Source: Enoplosus armatus
Lineage: Eukaryota; Chordata; Actinopteri; Centrarchiformes; Enoplosidae
Reading direction: 5' to 3'
Length of the DNA stretch: 64,000 nt
Assembly: GCF_043641665.1 (NCBI RefSeq)
Contig: NC_092198.1
Coordinates: 11,855,001 to 11,919,000 of the forward strand
In this document: piece after piece, positions 51,064 to 63,941 of the stretch
Numbering within the stretch: position 1 is the first letter of the stretch
How the letters are laid out: each line of letters starts with the position of its first letter
The notes under the pieces: generated by a model
What the model was told of the DNA's origin: nothing
What the model saw: only the letters and a program-made list of their open reading frames with translations
Database searches by the model: none
Translations under genes and position numbers: made by a program

Positions 51064-54000
51064 CTGCACTGGCGGTAGGGGACTAATATTTCTCCCCAAC
51101 AAAACTTGACATACGTCTTTCGTATTTGTTGATGTAACTGCTAAGCCAATACTAACCAGAAGGGCAAGCTAACTAACCAACGTCTCAAGCAACAAAATAG
51201 AAGACTGTTAACGCTAACAATTATAACGGTTAAAAGCGAGGAGAATAACGAACAACTTTCGACTATTATTATTATTTTAAATAAATATTACTTTTACGGC
51301 TTCATTAATTAGCTTAAATGTAAGGTTAGCGTCGTCTAGCCGACCATTACTGACGACTCTACTGCTCGCTGAAGTTCAGGTGAATGTTTTGGTGGATAAA
51401 AATAAAAGTCCTGACGTCCGGTTTAATGTACTGCGACTTTTCAAAATAAAAGGTTCCATAGCTTTTTATACCACGGTCAATAAAGTGTAAAGTATAAAAA
51501 AATACTTCTGCTCATAAATTTGAATGTAAACCCCATTCTTAGCGAAATTAGTATGCATACGCTTTTAAATCATGTTTGTATGTGCAGCATTTAATGGGGT
51601 TTTGCAAAATGTCCATTGAATCATTAGTGGCATACATTAGATTCATGCCTGAAAACTGTAAATATATACAATCATTCTTAAACCAAGGAAATACTGTTAC
51701 CAAACATAAAGGACTTATAATATATAATTAAGTCTCTTTCAGTGCCTAGAAGTTGGCATGGGCCTATGAAAGGAGGCTATTAATGGTTGTGGGTACTTGG
51801 GAGTGGCCCAGTTTGGAGAGCTTGGAATTAGTGCTTTAATAATACCTTATTATGAAACAACTATGTCAAAAAACTTAATCTGTTATGCTTTCTGTTGAGT
51901 GTCACTGCTTGAAATACTGACATTAACAGTTAAAATCTTTCATTGGCTGATAAATGTATGTGGTAAAAGATTGCTAAGGGAGAGTGAGGCCATGTTCTGA
52001 GCTCTGTAAATTCTTTAGATTTAGATGCCAAAAACAGCCATCACCCAAAGTTCAACTTGAGGACAGCACAGAGAAGACCTGTGATTAGGCTGGATGTGCC
52101 TGTGGGTAAAGATAAAGACCTAAAACCTTATCTAAGTTGCTCAAAGGTTAAGCATGAACCCAATGTGCTATTTGGGTACCGGGAATAAAACACATGACCC
52201 TACACTGCCTACACTCCATACCTTCCCTCACTATTGACTTTCATTTTGAGATATCAAAACAAAATTGCAGTTATTCTGGGTTTTTGCAGTACTTCACACA
52301 CTTTTATATTATACACCAATCAATACTATTTGTGCGAAATTAAAAGAATATTTGTGCTGCATTGCCATACCGGAAGAACATTTTCTAAACATTACGTTAC
52401 CAGTACTTGAATTTTTTTGTCATCTTGTGAACAGGCCTAATTTTAAACAGTATCTATTACATTTATTTCTAATTATTGATTACTTACTGTCAGATCTGAT
52501 GTTCTTTTCCAGCCTTCAGAAAATCTCATGTCAGCAAGTTGACCACTGTCAATGAAAGTCTCGAGTCATTACTTTTTTTAGTTAAATTAGGAACTGAGAT
52601 AACATGTAATCCATATCTGCAGTACTCAAAGGGACAACACACACTAGTCTAAAAGATTGACTGGCCATTTTATGATATTTCCTTGCAAGACAGATGCATT
52701 GGAAATAAAATGCATTCAAAATGTTGTGTTTTTTTCTTTTTGGAATATTTTATTCTCCTTGTTTCCATATTTTTTCCACAGGATACAGTTCTTGCATGAC
52801 AGAAAAAAGATAAGGGAATGGATGGTAATAATAGACCTATAAATATTCCATGAGTACTTATGATATAAGTATAAACCTCAAGCATGAATATTCGAGAAAC
52901 CATTATTGGAACATTAACACAGCAAATAACAAACAATTAAAACATTTAGACAAGTGCTATGGTCAGTGGTTTTATATGCTGTAGTTTAAGGAAGACCAGC
53001 AGAAATGTCAAGTAGTAATAATATAGATTTGGTTGTTTTTTTTCTAGAGCGACAATTTAGCTCAAGTTAGTTGAGATGGCAAAATACTTTATCAAAAATA
53101 TCTGTTATTTTATGTATGTATTTTATGCTTTCAAATGATTATTCAGAGAATACCATAGTTACATTTCAACTAAAATTACAAATGTTTTTGAAACAAGCAC
53201 AAAAATGTACAAAAATGACAAATCAGACCTGCTCAAAGTGGGAGGAGAAGCACAGGTCTTCCAGATTTAAATAGAGATAACTACCCCAGTGTAACTACCC
53301 CGACACCTGTGAGCTTAAATACTTATAGTATTTAAACTACTATTACTTCCAGGCTGATTTGATTTAAGCACAGTAACAAATGAGAAGTGAGGTGGTTTCA
53401 TACATTACTGATTCATGGCTTGGTTTATTCTTAGAGCATGGTATTCTCCAATAACATATTATTATATATTTCAATCAAATTATGGAAATAGATTCCTCAT
53501 TAATGAATGCAAGCATCATTACAGTACATCTGATAGATTTTGTAGTTCCAGTTAACACTTAAATGTGTCGATCACAGGAGGATCTTAAAAGGAGAAGGCT
53601 GGTGATGTTCTATATTGCTATTATTGTCAACAAATCCCAAGAAAAGACCAGAACCAACATTGCTTTAGTCCACCTCTCAATACTTTTCATCTTCCTCCAG
53701 TCTGTGGCTCTGGCCCCGAGTCCATCAGTTCCTACTGAAGACTTAAATCTTTAAAATTGGGTCACAAATATATACTTTACTTTTAAAAAAGGCTAAATTA
53801 TTCCCTAAAACAGCTGGGTACTGTATTTTTTTGCAGATACTCAAACAGGAGTAAATACTGTATTGGGGTCATTGGGGACTATTTTCAGCCACGGATTGAT
53901 ACACATTTGGTACATCCTGAGAATAGTTAGTGGATAGTGGAATCAACTCAAAATAAACTGCAGTTCCCACACTCATCATAATGAAGGAACATGTCTCACT

Positions 54001-54202
54001 GATGTGTTTTTAATAGTTTGTGGACAACAATGGAGCTCTATGACACAGAGGAATACTGACAACACAAAAAATATAGAATATCACCATACATGTCCTCTAA
54101 ATTAGTTTTATCTTGTGTCAGAACAAGCATGGTTCCAAGTGCCGTTTGCCTTCACTATGTAGATGAACATGTCGGCAGTAAATGACAGTTTGCACACAAC
54201 AC
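51064..54202. other. Intergenic abcd4-sgpp1
   Basis: About 3.1 kb. The right-hand end next to sgpp1 must contain its 3' UTR; possible minus-strand signals are ATTAAA at about 54007-54012 and AATAAA at about 53422-53427, and I cannot choose between them. The left-hand 350 bases hold the abcd4 5' UTR and promoter, with no TATA box evident. The middle is AT-rich without recognisable exons. Frames at 52265-52555 and 52670-52936 look random. Confidence 0.35.
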
Positions 54203-57200
54203 TCAGGCAACGTTTAAGATCCTAAACAAGAGAGGCACCACACAGACACAACTAAAACCAACAACACTGTAGACAATGTAACGATACGGCAACTCTACTT
54301 TCATGTGCTGCCTCGCCTGCCTTACATCATCTGAAGGCAGCCTGAACAGTCGACACAGGAACGGAATAGTCACTGCTTTCATAACCATTCTCGTGACGAG
54401 GAGGACAGCGACTCCAATGAGGAAGCGCAGCAGGGAGAGGACCACCAAGCTAGTGCTGAGTGGTGGTAAAGTTAGAGGAAGTGAGGACAGTGGCGGATCC
54501 AGCAGCAGCCCCAGCTGATAGTTCACATGGGTAGCCAAAGCGGCTCCTACCCCGGTGCCCAGAGCCTGAGCTGTATCGCCCCGAGAGGTGCTCCAGGAGT
54601 CCAGAGAAAAAGCCACAAGTCCCAGGCTCACATGTGACACGATAATCACGAGTGGAGCATAGTGGTTCATCATGTAGAAGTTGTCGATCTTGTCCAGAAT
54701 TGGCTGGAAGAAGGCTAGAATAAGAAGGCTGTACAGGAAGCCAGTGATTACCTCCTGCAACACAGGAACAGAAATGATTGTAAACCAGGGGTACACACTA
54801 TTACAGTACATTTTTCGTTTTCTACTCTTATTTGCACTACAGAAATCCTTGCTTGATATATTCACAGCATTATAAAGCATGAGACGTTAAAATATATCCT
54901 GACACTTTTTGAAGCAGTGCCAACATAGTGCAAGCAATGCACATAAAGTCCGAGCTCCTTTAGCATCAGTTTTTATACCATCAAATAGACAGAAAAGCAG
55001 CCTTTGCAGGTTCCTGTCTTATGGATGGCGCTGTGCAACACTTTTGACCAAAACATTTAATTTAAGCAACAGTTTTCCCCAGAGTCATAAACCTCCTGTA
55101 AAACCAGGTGAGCTGCTGACTGGTGTTACAGGTGTTACTGTTGGAGGATGCAGAACATAAACAACATCTACTAACATCAGATGCCTAGCAACCAAATCTA
55201 ATCTAACCTTATCTACTGGCTTTGATTCATTTATTAGCTCAGCTTGCAGATACTATTCCGTGAATCCCACATCTTAAGCTGCTGTGGATGTTATAACTAT
55301 GGAAAATGGGGCATGAGTTGTGTACATTAATGTCATGTATTTATGTCGGAATATATCTGTCCACCTACAGAAATATGAAATATGTACAGGTGATTTCAAT
55401 GACATATATGTAAACCTGGTGCTAAGATTGGTGGTTGAAGGTGTCCTCTGTAAATGAAATGTAGCATCAGGAATATTGGAGTTGTGCCAGCATTTACGGC
55501 CATCTGAGGTGCATATGATGTTGCATAATATAAGATCAATGACACCAGAAGTTCAAGGCAGCGGTGCTTTGCATTTCCTAGAGAACATTTTTGACCATGC
55601 TGCGGTAGACCTCATTACCATTCTGAGCTGAGACCATAAGTGTCAGTGGTGGCAAAGTGTCCAGGTGGAGCAGCATCACTCTATATTCTCGAGTTAATTC
55701 ATATTTCAGTGAGGGATTATTTATTTCATATAATGTATTTAATATACTCACCAGAATAGAATGCATCCCCATGTAGACTCTGCTTACACAGACCAGGAAA
55801 CTCCAGCTGAGAGCCACACAAAAGCCAAAGAGGAAGGGGTACTAGGAGAGAGAGCATAAAGACAAAGACATGGCATTAAAAAATGAACTTACATATTAAA
55901 AGGTGTCTGAAGATAAGCCTCCATATCATAGTTTTGTAAAAGAAACTACTTTTTTTCTTAACATCCAGTTGACTATGAACAAAATATACAGTTGAATTTT
56001 GGGAACAAGAAGCTACAGTACCACCGTCCCTTGCAGGGCATTAACGGCAATATGCTGAAAAGTCTCCTGGACAGTTCGCAGTCAGTGGAAATACTAGCTT
56101 TCAAAAACCACAGTGTATAGTTAATTTAGAAAACATTTAGCTGATATTTTTGAAAGGACTCAGACTCATTCAAAGGTCACTGTGTGAAAACAAGAGTCTA
56201 CAGCCATGACAGCAGCTCTCTGATGCTGTACTTGGGCACAGTGATAATGTTAGATTGCTAACATGCTGATGTTTAGCAGGCATAATGTTTTCCAAGCTCA
56301 TCATCTTAGTTTAGCATGTTAGCATGCTAACATTTGCCAATTAGCAGGAAACAGAAAATACAGCTGAGGCTGATGGGAATGTCTTTAGTTTTGCAAGTAT
56401 TTGTTCATAAACCGAAGTATCAGACAAATTAAAATGTAGACCTGATGATGGCGCTAGCTGAAAAGTTAAAAGATCAGAAGTTATTACAGTTCATCCTTAG
56501 GGGGACATGAATGTACCAAATTTCATGGCAATCCATCAAATAGTCCTAGTCTTAGTCTAGTCTTTTAACACTGTTTAACTAAGACTTTGAATCTTCCTCC
56601 TGCCTGGAAGCCATTTATGGTCTGCATCTTATCTTTTGTACCCTCTTCTCCAGAAATGTTTCAGTTTCTCAACCTTCAAAATCAGTGAACTTGATGACTC
56701 AACAAGAGTTCAGGCAGTTCAGACAACTGCCTGTATTCAGTTAAAAGCCATTGTGTAGCTGTGCAACAACAACAAATAAAAAAGCACCTGAGGCGCTTCC
56801 TTCCTGGTGGTGACCCCTTGGCACATGCTTACATTTATTTTGTAAGTTAAAAATGTCTGGGAAGAGTAATATTTTTGAGAACATGAATGATTCTCTTCTT
56901 TTAACATAAAGTGCACAAGATGCATGGCCAAGCTGATTTAACTAAGAGATTACTAAAGAATTTCGAGATACAGGATGTACATGGGACTTAACAAAGGACA
57001 GGAATGCATTGTGCGTCATTAATGCATAACTTTTCAAACAGCATATAGGCTTTATTTATATTATGGTTGGAGTTTGATAGCATTTGAACCAGTATGGAAA
57101 TCGCTCATTGACTTTGATTTCAATATCGAATCTGCTTAGCAAATCTGAATCCATTCAAATCCCTTAGAGAATCCATTTAGTTTTAGCGTTCAACTTTTGA

Positions 57201-59029
57201 AAAAAAATAATTACGTTTTAAATAACTATGACTCAAAAGAAAGGACAGAAACTCTAGCTACAACTTGAAAATGAAAAGAAAATATGCTCAGTATACATAG
57301 TAAAATAAATGTTCACAGTAGCAGAAGATATGAAATGTTGATTAAATATGTATCTGGCACATAACAGTAGCTTATTGACTTTGGCACTTCCCTCTCATGT
57401 CCTAAATGTGATACTTTCTCTTCCATTAAACCACATTCACTAGTGTCTTTGCTCTTTCTCTCTGACAATGTAGAACAGTGAGTCTTTGTTTATCTAAAAA
57501 ACAAAGCTACCTTTTCACTCTTCACCTGTATTTCTCTGGCACACCCTGTCATGGCTTAACAGTCCGCTTAAACAGAGGAATGTTTGCTGTCTTGTATGGA
57601 GCACAACAGCCGCAAGTATCAATAACTGCTTATTATTCAGGTTGGACTGTAGAGCTTCAGACTGAGCAACAAGCCTCCACAGTGATCTAAAGGCAGCTCT
57701 TTTTCATTCCTTTGGCCAGACTGACTTTCCTTGGCACTGAGGGGCAGAGGAGATAAATATCAGGTGGACTTCTTATTAGGTCAGGTGACCTGTGTGTTAA
57801 ACTCTTTTTTTAATTTAGATTTTACCTGAACATACTTATACTTACACATACTCAATACTTTATTGATCCCCCCCCCCCCCCCCCCCCGGGGATCAATAAA
57901 GTATTTCTGATTGTGATTCTGAGTTGCTGGATGGGGAAAGATGTTGCAAATTTCTCAATATTTGGTCTTGAATGTCTGTAACTGTGGTGCGTCTGGCCAA
58001 AACATCAAAACATGGTCATATCCTGTGGATCTATTCTAGACCACTGAATGCTAACACAACATGAAGGATAAAAACACTAGCGTAGCATTGAGATATTTGT
58101 TCATTTAGAGGTATCAGGTTGCACCTAGTAATAATCTGTAATAACACATTTCCAGTTCCATACTGTGTATAGCCAAGGAGATGCATTAACACTATAGGGG
58201 TTCCTGGGGCAGCAAATGAAGTGTGGTGGAAGGTACTAAACAAATTAAACTACAAGACATAATGGTTAATAAGGAGCCTTTGGAGTCCCTGGGGGCCTCG
58301 GACATTGAGGCAGTTGACACTTTGAGGTGTGTTTAAAAAGGTGCTCACCTGCCACCGTCCATAGGTCAGCATGAAGACACAGAAGGGTATGGCTGTCCCT
58401 GTCATGGCGTGTGTGGACGGCATGCTGTACTCAGAGTTGTAGAAGACCTCCACCTTCACCACAGGAGGGGACGCCGGCCGGGACCAGCGTATCATATCCT
58501 TGGTGGACTGTCCCACGAACAGGTTCCAGGCCCAGACCACGATGAGTCTCCGGCTGACCAGGGCGTCGATGTTCCAGAAGAGAAAGGGGAAGAAGATGAT
58601 GAAGAACATCTCGTTGCCCAGCTCAGTCCCAAACGTGAACAGGTAGAACAAAATTTTGTTGTGGATCAGGAACTCTTGACCCACATCTCCGGTCAGGGAG
58701 TTTTTCCGAAGGGGTTTCGCCCTGGTGGTGTCTGAGTCGACATTAGCTTCTGCTGGTGTCCCATCAGGCCTGACGGTGCTGTCACCTTGCACCCCGTTAA
58801 CCTGCGGTGCGGTCGCATCCCCCGTTGCTCCATTCCCAATACTAACGTCCTGTTGGACCCTCTTCCTCAGCCCGGGACAGTCCGGCTCCGACTGTCCACT
58901 GTCAGGCTTGTTCGGTTTAACCGGAAATGTCCCTTTAACGCCGCAAAATTTTTGAAACCTCGCTACATGACAGGGGTCTTGGAGATAATTACACAGCTGT
59001 ACGAATGTCTTTACAAAGTCGTTCGCCAT
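54203..59029 (-). CDS. sgpp1: Sphingosine-1-phosphate phosphatase 1, 3 exons, complete
   Basis: ER membrane lipid phosphatase of the PAP2-like superfamily that removes phosphate from sphingosine-1-phosphate. Coding exons, 5' to 3': 59029-58349, 55841-55752, 54754-54203, giving 440 residues (human SGPP1 441). The N-terminal cytosolic part has LRKNSLTGDVGQEFL. Catalytic motif 1 is KDMIRWSRP (177-185), motif 2 is MPSTHAM (203-209), and motif 3 is SRVYMGMHSILE (247-258). Motif 3 ends in Glu where human SGPP1 has Asp. Several hydrophobic membrane spans follow, then DSWSTSRGDTAQALGTG and a C-terminus with DDVRQARQHMKVELPYRYI, all as in SGPP1. The ATG at 59029 opens an N-terminus that aligns with human (QDPCHVARFQKFCGV). 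Intron 1 is 2.5 kb and contains a repeat and a hairpin. Confidence 0.95.
56225..56560. repeat. Teleost interspersed repeat in sgpp1 intron 1
   Basis: Contains TTGCTAACATGCTGATGTTT, ATCTTAGTTTAGCATGTTAG, GCTGAGGCTGATGGGAATGT, CTGATGATGGCGCTAGCTGA and AATTTCATGGCAATCCATCA in that order. This is a very common teleost repeat, here nearly full sentence by sentence. Family name not assigned from memory. Confidence 0.7.
57854..57905. repeat. Perfect 18-bp inverted repeat with poly-C loop
   Basis: The left arm AATACTTTATTGATCCCC (57854-57871) and the right arm GGGGATCAATAAAGTATT (57888-57905) are exact reverse complements. They flank a run of 20 C (57868-57887) that overlaps the left arm. The arms match the retroposon 3' tail found at 4414-4440, so this looks like two such tails facing away from each other. 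Confidence 0.8.
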
Positions 59030-60331
59030 GACTTAAAATGACAATTACTGCTAATTTAAAAAGCACAAATGGAGTTCATGTCCATCGAGTGAGCTTACGG
59101 GGAAGTGGAACTCGGCGGACGTTGCATTCCAAACAAAACAACAGGGATTTAGCTAACAGCACGGAGCAGTTACACCTGACAACTACCTGGTATTCCCATT
59201 CAAAACACAGACCTTGTACACCGGCGTGGAGGTATTGCACGGCAGCATCCAAAGTCCGTTACAGTTAACCTTTACTTCACGGTATATTATTCTAACCGCC
59301 TCAAACTAACTGCGTCAGGCCGTTATTCCTGTTTTCGCCCGTCCTCTTCTTCTTCGGTTAATTTTCTTCTTCGTTTGACTTAATGGTAGTCGCTCAGTGT
59401 CCAAAACGTTCAAGCATCACCCCTGCTGGAGTTGTAATAAATTACACATGTTAAAACATTTCGGCCAGATGACCAACGGTGGATGAAATATCCAGGTATT
59501 ATACTTAAATACAAATACTACAATATAAAACATCCCATTACAAGTAGGTTATGCATTATTTGTTTTACTCAAGAGTAAGTACAGAAGTATTATCAGCTAA
59601 TTGTTTTTAGTATGAAAAGAGAAAATATTCATTATAATCAAAATTGTACTGTAGTACAATATCTTTTTGTTACTGCTTTGCTGGTGACAGCATAGATCTC
59701 TAATACTCAAATTATATATCAGAAAAGCCAAATACCATTCATTACCCATATCAAAAGCAAAGACAACATTTAAGTTCTTACAAAAATATAACAGAAATTC
59801 GAGGCCAGCCTACAGGTCTGAGAAGCCAAAGACAATAATACAAGGATAATACCGGAAATCAATGGGATTTCCTCCAAAATAAAATGTTTTTTGTAAAGGC
59901 TGATGTGACTCTCATCTATTTGTACAAGATATATCTGAAAACCGATCTTCGTTTAATGAGTAAAGATCCATCCAAGTTGTCTGTTACATGTTTTGTGACT
60001 CAGCTTATCCTATTAAACAGACCTATGACTTCTAAAGCGTGGACCAATGTGGCTGTAAATGTGTTGTGGAAACGACCGTTTTGGGAACAATAATTACAAT
60101 TTACCTCGTATTTCACATGAAATAGTCTTCAATTTGTACTTTCACTGGGAAAAAAACACATTCGGCAATGAGGCTTTTATTTTTTTAAATCGCTAGACCG
60201 GAAGTAACTGATTTAACTGTGGTTAGCTTGACTCTTGAGGTCCACGCTCTGATCCGGCAGACAGCTGAGGGGGGTATTTAACATCAGCACGACCACCGAG
60301 CAGCTCCGAGTCTCTGTCCTGAACCCTCATA
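59030..60331. other. Divergent spacer sgpp1-kcnh5
   Basis: The first 300 bases upstream of sgpp1 (59030-59340) are G+C-richer and probably its promoter and 5' UTR. Near 60265-60280 a GGGGTATTTAACATCAG stretch offers a TATA-like motif about 60 bases before the kcnh5 ATG. The middle is AT-rich; the frame at 59884-60093 has no family resemblance. Confidence 0.4.
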
Positions 60332-63300
60332 ATGCATGGGGGCAAGAGAGGACTGGTGGCTCCGCAGAACACTTTTCTGGAAAATATTGTCCGGCGCTCC
60401 AGCGGTGAGTTTTACTCTAAAAGGAATGAATGGATGTTGATTTGTACAGTCAAGGCACCGCACAGGGCTGCATGGAATGCTAAAGTAAATCTACAATGTT
60501 CTTTATTTGTCATTTAATGGGAAGCAGCATCAACTAACATCACTTTCTTGTAATTTACACTTTTTCGCAACTCGCTAACAACGCAATATATGCTTACTGA
60601 TGAATTATGCAATGCATCTCATGTCCAAATTCCCCGGATTAATAAACTTAAATCACTATAATAGCCTGTTCCTCCATTAGCTATAGAAGCTCTTTATTTT
60701 ACCTGAAGCCCAAAAGTGATCATTGATGCATGGCACCTTTTCAGTGACAATTGAGAGTGGATTTGTCTTATTGATTTTAACACTCATATGAACATAAACA
60801 GTGAGACAGTAAATATGAGAACAATCTTACACAGATTGGGTTGGCAGCCATTTCTAAGAGAGGCCTTTTTAGTTTTCTTTTAGGAGATTTATGGTGACTC
60901 AGTTGCACTTTATGTTTGTTTTTATCTCTTGTGGAGCCTATATCCCATTGAATAATGTATTGATTTTCAGTAATATTCGTTAGTATTTGTTGTATTATAT
61001 TCCAGAAAGGCAATACTGTCATTAAAAATTCATTTTTGGATTGAAAGTCTGCATGGCAGGCAGTAGTGAGAGTGCAGCTGAGTGTGTGAGAGATCAGAGG
61101 TTTTCATTGCAAGTACAGATGAAGTGCATGATGTCTGACAAACTATAGCATAAAGAAAGATAATGCATCATGGATTAAATATATGAAAGGCTATTGCTCA
61201 CCTCCTATAGTACATATTAGGCTGCAAAAGCCTGCAGAGTGGATGCATTCATTACAATATAAACTCTAAACTAAAGCATTAAGTTCAAGATAAACATGCA
61301 GATGCTTTAAGTTTGACCGCTTCAGTGGCAACTGTTGAGTGTAATTTGGAGAAAATGTCCTCAGTCTTTCCTCTCGAGACTGCAGCTCCCTCCAAACTGT
61401 TGTAAAGCCGGAGAACTTTGTAGCTCCTCATCAATATTTCATTAACATTAAGGGTAGAACATAAACATTTTATCAACAACTATTTCTGCCCAGTGACTCG
61501 TCTGATTAACACTGTGTACTGCTGCTTTAAATATTAATGACCGTGTTTCCATTATATATGGTTATTAAAATAATATTAGTAGTGGGATAGTTTACTTTAT
61601 AGTGACTCAAATAATTGCACAGAATATGTCGGTTACAGACTTACATGTATGCTGAGGTTTTCTTTAATTCATGGCACTGGTCAGCAGGATTCATAAACCG
61701 CAAATTAAAAAATAACATCTAAATATCAATGGAAACACAGCAAAAATCAGTCCATTTTCAATGAGGTTGCAGTTGCAGCAAGGTTGATCAATAGGTGCAG
61801 TAGTAGGTAGGTCTGTTGTTAGTAGTTACTAGTTTTCTCAGACTGCTGTATTTCTCTGTTTTGTTGCAGAGACCAGTTTCCTGTTGGGAAATGCTCAGAT
61901 CGTGGAGTGGCCAGTCGTTTACAGCAATGATGGATTCTGCAAGCTGTCAGGATACCACAGAGCTGAAGTCATGCACAGGAGTAGCACCTGCAAGTAAGAC
62001 GCTTTTTGTCGTATAATGGCCAGAATGTGAAGATACAGTGGGATACTTTATATATTAAGTAATATATGTTGGTTGGCTTCATGTGGTCTGATGTGATTTG
62101 CATCGGGTCTCAAGATGTGATTGATACTGTTTGCTCTTCTTCATGTTGGTGCTTGAAGAAAGTCTCTGATAGAAAGCTCAGATCTGAGTGTGCAGATGCT
62201 TGTTATTTTTCATACTGAGCTCCAGCAATACGCCTCTATTTGTTGAGCAGTGGTCTATTTATTTGACAGGGATTTTGCTCATTGATCAAGTATTATCTGT
62301 TGTCGCTCACCAGATGTTAAAAAGGCACCCTAGAATCTGATCTGGTCTCACTATAAATAAGGTCAACTAATTAAAAACTATGGGAGTGGCAAAATCATCA
62401 AACAGAGGACCAGAAATAAAATGCAACTTGATCTCGCTGTTGTTATCTCTAGAAAATGTGACCACTGATTTGCAACAACAACAATACAGATTTAAAGAAA
62501 TTTTGACAAAGTATTCAGTCCACTTTTGTTATGTCTGCCTTCAGTCCTCTGCCTTTACTTCCCAATGACCAGCTAACACACTCCCTTTTCCTTCTTGGTA
62601 TTCCTATTCCCTTATTTTGCAGTTTCATGTATGGTGACCTGACTGATAAGAAGACTATAGACAAAATCAGGCAGACCTTTGATAACTATGAGTCCCATTT
62701 CTATGAGGTGCTGCTCTACACAAAGAATAGTGAGTATAAAACACTATTGAGTCCATTGTTTTTACTAAAATCATCAAATGCATGATTAAAAGGGAGTTTT
62801 TTTACAATAGCATTTGCTCTCATTTTAATTGTTTCCTACAGGAACACCAATATGGCTTTACATGCAGGTGGCTCCAATCAGAAATGAGAATGACAAGGTG
62901 GTGCTTTTCCTCTGCACCTTCAGAGACATTACACTTTTCAAACAGCCGATTGAAGATGAATCAACTAGAGGTGAGACGGTTCATATTCTTGTATCTAGAC
63001 TAAATGGTTTCTGTCTGACTGCATTCAGCAGTTCAGTGTGGTCATGATAAACTGTTGGAGGTTATCCTCTTATTCCAGAACATGCATTTATATCAAGTGA
63101 ATGCCCCATTAAGGTCCAGCCATTGTTATCACAGCTAAATTTTACCCAACGAGACCATGGAGGGTGCAGTGCTGCCGAAAGTGTCACGCACACATGAGTG
63201 GCTGTGACTTAACAGACGTTTGTTTCCTGGTATGTAACATACAACTGTCCAGGTGTTGTGTGTGCGGGTCAGTGAACACTGGTCTCTGTGGGTCCAAGCA

Positions 63301-63941
63301 GTGAGATGTCCCAGGGGATTAAGTGTGCCACTAAGACTTTTACATACATCAAGCAGAAACAAAGGACGCTCAGACCACACAGGCATGTGTGAATGTATGA
63401 AAACACTCATTATACACAGAGGGAATAAAAGAATATCAGTCCCTTTTAACACAAAATGTTTTGACAGGGCAACACAATATTTAGACACAATTTCACTGGT
63501 TCTAATGAGCATATAGTATATGCGTCATTAGAGAAGAACATCTCTCTAGAAATGCATAGAAATGCAGAAAAGTCCAGAACGATACATTCAAGCTCAGTCG
63601 TATAGTTTGGGAAAATGACTTTCCTAAAGTGAAGTTAACGTGTAATTGTACCTCTTCTGTCCAGCGTGGGAACCACTGAATTTAAATTCCAGTAATCTCA
63701 AAGTGTTGAAAAAATAAAATGTGGGACATTTTGTAGGAAAATTTGCATCTGTGTGAAAGAAGGCATGGATTAAATGTTGTGCTGTGTGCCTGCATTACTT
63801 TGTCTATCTCTTTGTCTCTAAGCAGGATGGACCAAGTTTGCCAGACTGACGCGGGCACTGACCAACAATCGCAACCTGGTGCAGCAGTTAGCACCGCTGA
63901 GCAAGACTGAGGTCACCCACAAGCCCTCCAGACTGGCTGAG
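60332..63941 (+). CDS. kcnh5: KCNH5 (EAG2, Kv10.2) potassium channel, first 5 coding exons, partial
   Basis: Voltage-gated potassium channel of the EAG family. Only the cytosolic N-terminus lies in the window; the gene continues past the right edge. Coding exons: 60332-60404, 61870-61993, 62623-62729, 62842-62970, 63826-63941, giving 183 residues ending in RLAE at a phase-0 junction. The PAS cap reads [20 protein letters not shown]. The PAS domain has [72 protein letters not shown] and [13 protein letters not shown]. The linker is [16 protein letters not shown]. Residues such as [17 protein letters not shown] and the [12 protein letters not shown] ending fit KCNH5 better than KCNH1. Neighbouring sgpp1 agrees with the human 14q23 order. 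Exon 2 to exon 3 gives Asn where human has Ser (STCN). Splice joins keep frame. Confidence 0.92.
61543..61738. mobile_element. Possible MITE with imperfect terminal inverted repeats in kcnh5 intron 1
   Basis: GTGTTTCCATTATATATGGT at the left and the reverse complement of CTAAATATCAATGGAAACAC at the right share GTGTTTCCATT, then an imperfect extension. The spacing is 196 bases and there is no coding capacity. No clear target duplication is seen, so this is tentative. Confidence 0.3.

Noticed and set aside
58409..59041. Plus-strand frames antisense to sgpp1 exon 1
   Set aside because: They mirror a well-identified coding exon; the motifs belong to the minus strand.
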